Positions 26,819 through 33,202 of a stretch of 34,629 bases of DNA are shown one piece after another. The position numbers and the translations under genes were made by a program. The DNA comes from Melioribacteraceae bacterium (GTDB lineage: Bacteria > Bacteroidota > Ignavibacteria > Ignavibacteriales > Melioribacteraceae), in NCBI GenBank assembly GCA_028280855.1, contig JANQLA010000557.1, positions 1-34,629 on the forward strand. The letters are read 5' to 3'. A model generated the notes under the pieces. It saw only the letters and a program-made list of their open reading frames with translations. It was not told the origin of the DNA and did no database searches. Numbering within the stretch: the first letter of the stretch is position 1; every line of letters starts with the position of its first letter.

Positions 26819-26836
26819 TTGAAAAACCGGTGTAAT

Positions 26837-29215
26837 ATGATTACAAAGAACATTCTTATAGCATTTCGAAATTTGATTAAAAGTAAAAGTTTTGCGCTTA
26901 CCAATATTTTCGGCTTATCAATAGGGCTAACAGTTACATTTATTATCCTTTCATTCGTTCGTCATGAATTAAGTTACGAAAATTACCATCCCGATATTGA
27001 ACAGATAAACGTTATTTACTGGCAGAACGATGACGCAACTACACGGTACGGTTCAACGCCCTTTATACTTGCAAAAACAATTCGAACCCAGTTGAGTGAT
27101 TTCGAAAAAATCGCCCAGGTTTCCGATCACGATGAAATAGTGATCAAGGATGAGAACGGATTACGGAAATTGAAAAACTTTTTTTATGCCGAAGGTGAAA
27201 TTTTTGACATTTTGAAATTCGATTTTGTTTATGGATCGCCCGAAGAGTTTAAAACAAATACAAATTCAATAATCCTTTCGAGGACAGCAGCGGAAAAACA
27301 TTTTGGCGCCGCGAAAAATCCCGTTGGCGAATCATTTATACTTTATTCGGACGAAAAAGCTCTGAACTTGTCAATTGCAGGTGTAATTGAAGACACTCCC
27401 AGAAATACCCATCTGCGATCCGATTATTTAGCTAATATGGAAGTTTTCAGAAACACGATTCCTGAGCAATGGCGCGACTTATGGGGTTTCAATAATCCCG
27501 TCACTTTTTTAAAATTAAAACCGGGTATTTCCAAAGAGAGTGTTGCAGATAAAATCCGTATGATGCGCCAGGAACATTCCTCTAACACCGACACTTATTA
27601 CGGGTTAATAAACCTAACCGATCTGCATCTTTATACAACAGGTATTCGCGGTTTTTTTGGTGTTCGTGGAGATATAAACAAAGTGTATATTTATTCCGCT
27701 GTCGCTTTGTTAACATTATTAATTGCGTGCGTAAATTTTATTAATTTGAGCACGGTTAAATCCATAACCCGTTCAAAAGAAATCGGGATCAGAAAAGTTA
27801 TTGGCGCAAACCGCATCCAACTAATTCAACAGCTCTTTATGGAGGTAGTTATCCTAACGTTTGTTGCTTTACCTTTAACGATAGCTTCTATTGAATTGTT
27901 GCTGCCGTATGTAAACCAAATGTTCAACAGACAGCTGGAAATTAACTACTTAACCGATTTTTCACTATTGAGTCAGATGATCGCGATAATTGTGGTAGTA
28001 TGCATATTTTCCGGTTTGTATACCGCTGTCTCAATGTCATCCGTTAGCCCGATTGAAAACATCAGGAACAAATTATTGGGTAATGCATCGGGATCATTTT
28101 TACGCAAAGCATTGATAACTTTCCAATTTGTCATATTTACCGGGCTTCTGATTTGCAGTGCAATAATATTCTCGCAGTTAGATTACGCAACAAATTCCGA
28201 CCCGGGATACAGCAAAGATCAATTATTGTCCATAACATTGCCGAACAACTCTTTTTCAAATTCTTGTGAAACTTTTGCAAATGAATTACGCACTTACCCG
28301 GAAATTGAGAATATCTCCATTTCTTCTTTTGTTCCTCCCACTAAAGGTAACACGCTAGTAACCGAAGTGCGCAATCCGGTTAATAAAGAAGAAATGATTC
28401 CTACCCGCCTGCTGTTTACTGATCATAACTACTTGAAAACAGTTGGGATCGAAATGTCGGAAGGTAGTTTTCTTTCCGTATCGGACAGCGGGAAAGATAT
28501 GCGAAATATTGTTGTTAATGAAATGGCTATCAAAAAATTCGGTATATCAGACCCGGTAGGTAAACAAATTGAAATGGACGAACAATTCTATACGATAAAA
28601 GGGGTTGTGAAGGATTTCCAATTTCTATCAACTTACGAATCGAATGAACCGCTTGTTATATTAAGTCAAAGAAGATTTTTGAATCAGTTTGCAATTCGCT
28701 TAGCCGGTAATAATATCGGGAAAGCAATTGATATTATTAGTGAAAAGTGGAAACACTTTTTCCCGGAAGCTATAATGGATTATTCGTTTGTTGATGACGA
28801 GTTTGGTTTCATTTATAAAGATGACCTACAATTTGCCAATCTTATTTATTTCTTCACGGCAATATCAATATTCATTGCTATTATTGGGCTTTCTGGCTTA
28901 GCGGCATTTACCGCCGCCAGAAAAGTTAAAGAAATTGGAATCCGAAAAATTTTGGGCGCTTCTGTTTTGCAGATACTATCGATGATGTCGAAAGAGATTG
29001 TAATTGTCGCTGTACTTGCACTTGTAATTGTAAGTCCTTTGTGTTATTACCTGATGAACGAATGGCTTGCTAATTTCGAATACCGGGTTGAAATGAATTT
29101 TCTTGTTTTCGTTGGCGCCGGATTGCTTACAATGCTTGTTGCCTTAACAATCGTAATCATACGTGCGATTAAAGCTGCAAATACAAATCCTGTTAAGGCG
29201 TTGAGGTATGAGTAG
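26837..29215 (+). CDS. ABC transporter permease, MacB/FtsX type
   Basis: The chosen start is the ATG at 26837 (792 residues), because a sigma-70-like promoter ends just upstream and the protein then begins MITKNILIAFRNLIKSKSF, the usual opening of this family. It has one N-terminal membrane helix, a MacB-type periplasmic domain, three helices around residues 280-405 with the conserved SKEIGIRKVIGANR motif, then a second periplasmic domain, and three C-terminal helices around residues 670-780 with VKEIGIRKILGAS. This is the duplicated FtsX layout. The matching ATP-binding subunit is not in the window. Such proteins act in envelope export or signalling rather than import. The substrate is unknown. 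Confidence 0.88.
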   Translation: MITKNILIAFRNLIKSKSFALTNIFGLSIGLTVTFIILSFVRHELSYENYHPDIEQINVIYWQNDDATTRYGSTPFILAKTIRTQLSDFEKIAQVSDHDEIVIKDENGLRKLKNFFYAEGEIFDILKFDFVYGSPEEFKTNTNSIILSRTAAEKHFGAAKNPVGESFILYSDEKALNLSIAGVIEDTPRNTHLRSDYLANMEVFRNTIPEQWRDLWGFNNPVTFLKLKPGISKESVADKIRMMRQEHSSNTDTYYGLINLTDLHLYTTGIRGFFGVRGDINKVYIYSAVALLTLLIACVNFINLSTVKSITRSKEIGIRKVIGANRIQLIQQLFMEVVILTFVALPLTIASIELLLPYVNQMFNRQLEINYLTDFSLLSQMIAIIVVVCIFSGLYTAVSMSSVSPIENIRNKLLGNASGSFLRKALITFQFVIFTGLLICSAIIFSQLDYATNSDPGYSKDQLLSITLPNNSFSNSCETFANELRTYPEIENISISSFVPPTKGNTLVTEVRNPVNKEEMIPTRLLFTDHNYLKTVGIEMSEGSFLSVSDSGKDMRNIVVNEMAIKKFGISDPVGKQIEMDEQFYTIKGVVKDFQFLSTYESNEPLVILSQRRFLNQFAIRLAGNNIGKAIDIISEKWKHFFPEAIMDYSFVDDEFGFIYKDDLQFANLIYFFTAISIFIAIIGLSGLAAFTAARKVKEIGIRKILGASVLQILSMMSKEIVIVAVLALVIVSPLCYYLMNEWLANFEYRVEMNFLVFVGAGLLTMLVALTIVIIRAIKAANTNPVKALRYE

Positions 29216-29267
29216 ATAACTTTTTACATGACTTAAATGTGCAAGTTGATTGTAAAGTCAGATTAGC

Positions 29268-30194
29268 TTATGAAAATAGAATACGTTTTCTTTTTTCCAA
29301 TAATGAAAAATAAACTTCTTTCTTACTAATCGATAAAAAACTTCTATCTATTAATTTTTGCCATTTGTTGAAGATTCCATTGAATCTGTCAATTACTTGA
29401 TTTAAGATTTTTTCATTTATACCGCAAACCTCACCGCCGAAATATTTAATCAAATCTTTTCTTGTTAGTTTGTTTTTTCTACCTCTTACTGGTAACGCAA
29501 GTTCTTCACGGGCGTGCTTCAGAATGATCGTTGAATTAAGGAGATCGTAAAAGGGACTAAGTTCAATTTTGTCATTATTTCTTATCATAGAAAAATTTTT
29601 TAAATGCATGTCTTCATTACCAATAAGAAAATTGAAAACGGTAAGCTCAAATAATTTTACTCTTTCAATTGCAGGAAATGTGCAATATTTATTTATAATC
29701 TTTACCACTTTCTCCATGCTTGAATCATATTTCGTGTTACGTGAAGCGCCTGATATTTGAGCAAAATCTTCAACAGGTAATTTTTTATTTCTTCCGATCC
29801 TGTCAAATCGTTTAATAAAATAAGTTAATTCGTTATCCCTGCCGTAAACCATTCCATGTAGTGGAATATTGAATCCAACTGAACTTGCAAGCCTCATTGT
29901 TAAGTCTTCATTTTGAGGAACCTCTGCATATGTATCATGGGGTGGCTTTAAAATATATTTTCCATTGCAATCAACAATTTCGAAGCAGTTTTTTGAAACA
30001 TTCAGCGTCGCACTCAATTTCGGCTGCACACCTTGTATAGACATTTTTGGCGCACGCGAAACGGCTTCAACTAATAATTGTTCTTTTGTAAGCTGTAGAT
30101 CTTTTAATTCATTCAAATTTCTGGAGAGAAGGTTCAAACCTTTCACCGAGTACCTTGCGTCGGTCATGTCGTATGTAATCGGGCATTTATTCAT
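29268..30194 (-). CDS. hipT: HipT-type serine/threonine kinase toxin (HipA C-terminal domain)
   Basis: The 308-residue protein is a HipA-like kinase lacking the HipA N-terminal subdomain. Visible features are the glycine-rich loop MSIQGVQPKLS (51-61, with Ser52 and Gln54), YILKP (Lys83), PQNE (Glu96), the catalytic GNEDMHLKN (Asp195, Asn200) and the metal-binding SPFYDLLN (Asp217). Known HipA/HipT toxins phosphorylate aminoacyl-tRNA synthetases and stop growth. The start overlaps the stop of hipS by 4 bases. The separate small gene for the N-terminal subdomain identifies the three-gene hipBST type rather than hipBA. The target is unknown. Confidence 0.88.
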   Translation of the reverse strand: MNKCPITYDMTDARYSVKGLNLLSRNLNELKDLQLTKEQLLVEAVSRAPKMSIQGVQPKLSATLNVSKNCFEIVDCNGKYILKPPHDTYAEVPQNEDLTMRLASSVGFNIPLHGMVYGRDNELTYFIKRFDRIGRNKKLPVEDFAQISGASRNTKYDSSMEKVVKIINKYCTFPAIERVKLFELTVFNFLIGNEDMHLKNFSMIRNNDKIELSPFYDLLNSTIILKHAREELALPVRGRKNKLTRKDLIKYFGGEVCGINEKILNQVIDRFNGIFNKWQKLIDRSFLSISKKEVYFSLLEKRKRILFS

Positions 30195-30502
30195 TCTGCC
30201 GGGCCAACTGTTACAGAGCCAATTAAATCTTCCCCGACATAAACTAACTGTGCGAAAAGATCGTCTGCGTCAAGTTTTGCAATTCGCAACAAACTACTCA
30301 ACATCACACCTTCCGGTAGTAAACCTTCAAAAAAAGGAGGAAATGTTTCATACACAAATTCTTTTTCTTTTACTTGCATAGACAAAGAGATTGGATCACC
30401 ATCATAATTATCCGAATAATTAAAACGGTACCGTTTTTTTAATTCCAGTTCTACAAGTTCACCGGCGAGAATACCGTGATTATATATTTTTGCCTTCCTC
30501 AT
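30191..30502 (-). CDS. hipS: HipS-type antitoxin (HipA N-terminal subdomain alone)
   Basis: The 103-residue protein corresponds to the HipA N-terminal subdomain 1: MRKAKIYNHGILAGELVE, FNYSDNYDGDPISLSM, the conserved FPPFFEGLLPEG (54-65), and GEDLIGSVTVGP at the end. In hipBST systems this piece is an independent protein that neutralises the HipT kinase. It overlaps hipB by 23 bases and hipT by 4 bases. There is no clear ribosome binding site, so it is probably translated by coupling with hipB. Confidence 0.88.
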   Translation of the reverse strand: MRKAKIYNHGILAGELVELELKKRYRFNYSDNYDGDPISLSMQVKEKEFVYETFPPFFEGLLPEGVMLSSLLRIAKLDADDLFAQLVYVGEDLIGSVTVGPAE

Positions 30503-30719
30503 TTATCACAATCTCCGACTCTGTTAATCTACTCTCAATTTTCAACTTTATATTCAATACCTTCAGTACCTTTAACAAAGAATTAAACTGTACGGACTCT
30601 TTGCCTTTTTCAATATCAAATATCACTGTTTTCCCCAAACCGGCAAGGTCAGCCAATTGCTTTTGGGTTAAACCGGCTTTCTTGCGGTGTTCTTTTATTA
30701 TTTTTGGTAAATCATCCAT
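30480..30719 (-). CDS. hipB: HipB-type XRE family DNA-binding protein
   Basis: The 79-residue protein is a Cro/C1-type helix-turn-helix: IKEHRKKAGLTQKQLADLAGLGKTVIFDIEKGK (about 8-40), with a short charged tail. As in HipB, it should bind palindromic operators and repress the hipB-hipS-hipT operon. The first of three palindromes abuts the start codon (30722-30739, three bases upstream). No good ribosome binding site is seen, so the mRNA may have a very short leader. It overlaps hipS by 23 bases. Confidence 0.88.
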   Translation of the reverse strand: MDDLPKIIKEHRKKAGLTQKQLADLAGLGKTVIFDIEKGKESVQFNSLLKVLKVLNIKLKIESRLTESEIVINEEGKNI

Positions 30720-30721
30720 TT

Positions 30722-30739
30722 ATACCGCTATAGCAGTAA
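30722..30739. promoter_or_regulatory. Hip operator copy 1 (degenerate)
   Basis: ATACCGCTATAGCAGTAA matches the 18-base palindrome of the other copies, with changes in the left arm. It lies 3 bases upstream of the hipB start, so a bound repressor would block transcription or initiation there. Confidence 0.7.
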
Positions 30740-30792
30740 AATATTATGTTTAACGTAAATTTATTGCAATTTTTTAAAAAAGACAATAAAAA

Positions 30793-30810
30793 TTACTGCC
30801 TTCGCAGTAA
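30793..30810. promoter_or_regulatory. Hip operator copy 2
   Basis: TTACTGCCTTCGCAGTAA has perfect 7-base arms around a 4-base centre. It starts 71 bases from copy 1, within the hipBST upstream region. Confidence 0.75.
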
Positions 30811-30862
30811 AAATTTTCGACAAGCGTACTCTAACGGAATTTGATAATATTATGATAATGAA

Positions 30863-30880
30863 TTACTGCTATAGCAGTAA
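30863..30880. promoter_or_regulatory. Hip operator copy 3
   Basis: TTACTGCTATAGCAGTAA is a perfect 18-base palindrome. It starts 70 bases from copy 2 and lies 3 bases beyond the gmhA stop codon. Confidence 0.75.
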
Positions 30881-30883
30881 TAA

Positions 30884-31471
30884 TTAACCGTACAACTCCC
30901 TCTCTACAAGTTCACATACGATATGTCCCACGGTTATATGCCCTTCCTGGATTCGCTGCACGTTTGATGAAGGAATTATTATTGGTATGTCAACTAATTC
31001 CTTTAGTTTTCCACCTGAGCCTCCTAGGAAACCTATTACTTTTAGTCCACCGGTTTTTGCAAGGTTCACGGCGCGTACCACATTTCCCGAGTTACCGCTT
31101 GTCGAAATTGCTATTAAAACATCACCTTCATTTCCAATGCCTTCAACTTGTCTGGCAAAGAGGTTATCGAAGCCTATGTCGTTTCCAGCCGCAGTAAGTA
31201 AAGAGGTGTCTGTTGTCAGCGCAATTGCAGCGATGGCGGGACGTTTAACGTCATGACTTAATCGTACAACAAGCTCGGTTGCTAAGTGTTGTGCATCGGC
31301 AGCGCTGCCGCCGTTACCGCAAAACAATAATTTGTTGCCATTACGGAGTGCATTTGTGATCAAATCGACCGCAGTGGAAATAGAGTTAGCGCATTTAGCC
31401 AGTGTATCTAATTTTACCCGGGAGCTTTCTTTAAGAGATTGTTCAATAAAGTTTTCTTTCGAGATTATCAT
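30884..31471 (-). CDS. gmhA: Phosphoheptose isomerase (sedoheptulose 7-phosphate isomerase)
   Basis: The 195-residue SIS-domain protein converts sedoheptulose 7-phosphate to D-glycero-manno-heptose 7-phosphate for heptose-containing glycans. Typical features are CGNGGSAADAQHLATEL (51-67, with likely metal ligands His61 and Glu65), AISTSGNSGNV (121-131) and QEGHITVGHIVCELVE (175-190, with Gln175 and His183). Length is normal for GmhA. It is read in the same direction as the PIN toxin gene 26 bases upstream. Heptose is also used in capsules that carry phosphoramidate in C. jejuni, but a link to the cassette at 1-8269 is speculative. The next heptose-pathway genes are not in the window. Confidence 0.9.
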   Translation of the reverse strand: MIISKENFIEQSLKESSRVKLDTLAKCANSISTAVDLITNALRNGNKLLFCGNGGSAADAQHLATELVVRLSHDVKRPAIAAIALTTDTSLLTAAGNDIGFDNLFARQVEGIGNEGDVLIAISTSGNSGNVVRAVNLAKTGGLKVIGFLGGSGGKLKELVDIPIIIPSSNVQRIQEGHITVGHIVCELVERELYG

Positions 31472-31497
31472 GGAGCCCTGAAAATTAATAAATAAAG

Positions 31498-31917
31498 TTA
31501 AGATGTTAGAGTGTGAAACGCGCTTTCAAGTTCTTTGTCAAATGTTATTACATCGCAGTTATAAAGCAAAGAAGTCGACATTATTATAGAGTCAAGACCT
31601 CTTAACTTTGATCTTAGTGTAATTTCACACGTGTACTTTGCAAGCTTTTCATCAATTTCGATGAACTTAAAATTAGGTAATTTTATGAGAAGATTTAATG
31701 TCTGCTGAGCGAGAATTTTCGAATTAGTTCTTCTATTAATTGCGGAGATAACCTCAATCAAAATTGTATATGGAATTATAACAGTTGTATTATTTATTAT
31801 TGCGTTATGAATTATGCTTCTGGCTTCATCACTTCTGGATTCTTTTGCGACAAACATTGATACAAAAACCGAACTATCAATTGTAAGTCTATTTTTTTTC
31901 GGGGGCTCGCTGATCAT
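31498..31917 (-). CDS. vapC: PIN domain toxin, VapC-like
   Basis: The 139-residue PIN-domain protein has the four conserved acidic residues in position: Asp14 (TIDSSVF), Glu55 (LIEVISAINRR), Asp109 (GLDSIIM) and Asp127 (TFDKEL). VapC toxins are Mg-dependent RNases that usually cut tRNA or rRNA. Its start overlaps by 29 bases a 56-residue reading frame upstream that is the likely antitoxin. It lies between the GGGP synthase and gmhA genes, all on the minus strand with short gaps. Confidence 0.88.
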   Translation of the reverse strand: MISEPPKKNRLTIDSSVFVSMFVAKESRSDEARSIIHNAIINNTTVIIPYTILIEVISAINRRTNSKILAQQTLNLLIKLPNFKFIEIDEKLAKYTCEITLRSKLRGLDSIIMSTSLLYNCDVITFDKELESAFHTLTS

Positions 31918-32059
31918 TTAATTCCTGCGAAACACTTTTGTCATCCCACGCTTTTGTAATTTTCTTTCGAAGCTCATCCAACTCACTAAGGATTGATTTT
32001 GTTGAGGGCATTGAGCTACTTTTTCTCGTACGCTTCATCTTTTGTTTCGTTTTTTCCAT
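31889..32059 (-). CDS. Putative antitoxin, small protein upstream of and overlapping vapC
   Basis: A 56-residue reading frame (MEKTKQKMKRTRKSSSMPS..., ending RAPEKK and a TAG) runs from the ATG at 32057-32059 to 31889. It overlaps the vapC start by 29 bases, the usual antitoxin-toxin coupling. The N-terminus is strongly basic, which would suit DNA binding, and a helix (SILSELDELRKKITKAWDDK) follows that could wrap the toxin. No AbrB, ribbon-helix-helix or Phd motif is recognisable. An alternative internal start is Met8. Identification rests on position, size and charge. Confidence 0.65.
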   Translation of the reverse strand: MEKTKQKMKRTRKSSSMPSTKSILSELDELRKKITKAWDDKSVSQELNDQRAPEKK

Positions 32060-32094
32060 CTCATTTTCTACAAAGTATCTAACAAAAATTCGTT

Positions 32095-32853
32095 TTATAC
32101 AAATGCTCTATGTCTTACGTGTATAGCTTCGGCAAAATCTTTTACGCTCTCCCAATTATATTCATCTTCAAAATGATTTCCAATAACAATAATACTTGCA
32201 CCGTTTTTCACTTTTGCATTTGCAGTTTCCGGTTCACGAATACCACCGCCAACAATTATCGGAACCGAGCATGAAGAAGATACAAGCTTTATCATCTCTT
32301 TTGGAACGGACATCTCGGCGCCCGATCCGCCTTCAAGGTAAATCATTTTCATCCCGAGATATTCTGCTGCTAACGCTGTTGCGGCGGCTATTTCCGGTTT
32401 GTTGCGCGGAATAGGCTTGCTGCCGCTCATGTACTCGGCGGTTGTTACACTACCGGATTCTATAAGCATATACCCTGTTGATATAGGTTCAATACCTGTC
32501 TCTTTAATAATAGGCGCTGCCATTACATGTTTACCGATTATTTGTTCGGCGTTTCGTCCGCTTATTAATGAAATGTAGAGAAGTGCATCTGCTGTTGGTA
32601 AAACCTGGCTAATGCTACCGGGAAATATGACCACCGGTTTTGTCGATGTTTGCTTAATGATATCTATACTGTCTTTAAGATTTGTTCCAAGCATCAAACT
32701 TCCGCCGATAAGAAAACCATCAACTCCAGATTTATCACAGGTTTCAATAAACTTTTGTAAACGCGAACCGTTTGTTTTATCGGGATCGATAAGTACCAAA
32801 AAACCCGCACCCTTTTTTGTAATCGTATCTTGAATATAATTGTATACGCTCAT
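32095..32853 (-). CDS. Geranylgeranylglyceryl phosphate synthase family protein (group II type)
   Basis: The 252-residue TIM-barrel protein matches GGGP/heptaprenylglyceryl phosphate synthases: LIDPDK (21-26), DGFLIGGSLM, FPGSISQ, YLEGGSGAEMSVP and VGGGIREPE for phosphate and glycerol-1-phosphate binding. These enzymes join a polyprenyl diphosphate to sn-glycerol-1-phosphate, giving an ether-lipid precursor; group II forms occur in Bacteroidota relatives. An AGGG ribosome binding site precedes the ATG. It probably starts the minus-strand run that continues with the small antitoxin-like gene, vapC and gmhA. Chain length of the prenyl donor cannot be read from sequence alone. Confidence 0.9.
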   Translation of the reverse strand: MSVYNYIQDTITKKGAGFLVLIDPDKTNGSRLQKFIETCDKSGVDGFLIGGSLMLGTNLKDSIDIIKQTSTKPVVIFPGSISQVLPTADALLYISLISGRNAEQIIGKHVMAAPIIKETGIEPISTGYMLIESGSVTTAEYMSGSKPIPRNKPEIAAATALAAEYLGMKMIYLEGGSGAEMSVPKEMIKLVSSSCSVPIIVGGGIREPETANAKVKNGASIIVIGNHFEDEYNWESVKDFAEAIHVRHRAFV

Positions 32854-32940
32854 TTTGCCCTAAAACAGGAATGATTAAGAGTTGGTAAAAATAATAAAGT
32901 TTGTTATCATTCTCCGAAAAATTTAGTAATTAAATGATCC

Positions 32941-33129
32941 ATGTCAAAGAAGTTATCCAAGAAACAACAAAAAAATAATTTCCCGCTGTATTGCGATTAT
33001 TCTTGTAAGTTCGCAGATTTTTCGAATCCCAATGCCATTGGAGCATGCAGAAAAGAATTAGCAGTATGGTGCAAACACCTTAAGTGCTATAACAATAAGC
33101 ATAATGCTTGTTTGGTAAACGGCTCTTAA
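32941..33129 (+). CDS. Small Cys-rich protein (possible metal binding)
   Basis: The 62-residue protein has six cysteines with spacing C18-x3-C22-x13-C36-x7-C44-x4-C49-x7-C57 after a basic N-terminus (SKKLSKKQQKNN). There is no signal peptide, so the cysteines more likely bind a metal or Fe-S cluster than form disulfides. The coding frame is complete and ends at a long inverted repeat. No ribosome binding site is obvious and no family is recognised. It is divergent from the GGGP synthase, 87 bases apart. Confidence 0.6.
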   Translation: MSKKLSKKQQKNNFPLYCDYSCKFADFSNPNAIGACRKELAVWCKHLKCYNNKHNACLVNGS

Positions 33130-33201
33130 TCGTAATCTTTATCTTTTTTTATCGCTCCGGCAAAAGGGATTAAGATTATGAGTAAGATAAAGATTACGAT
33201 T
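33128..33201. terminator. Long inverted repeat, probable terminator between convergent genes
   Basis: Two perfect 18-base arms (AATCGTAATCTTTATCTT at 33128-33145 and its reverse complement at 33184-33201) are separated by 38 bases. The right arm leads into a T-tract on the plus strand. It spans the whole gap between the Cys-rich gene stop and the tex stop. Confidence 0.65.
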
Positions 33202-33202
33202 T

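Noticed and set aside
26819..26837. TTG start for the ABC permease
   Set aside because: It directly follows the minus-10 hexamer and would precede the transcription start; the ATG at 26837 gives the normal family N-terminus.
30722..30880. CRISPR-like array made of the three spaced repeats
   Set aside because: Repeats are only 18 bases, self-palindromic, few, and placed in a hip promoter with 70-base spacing; there are no cas genes.
30964..31256. Two plus-strand frames opposite gmhA
   Set aside because: They are antisense to a well-supported gene and resemble no protein family.
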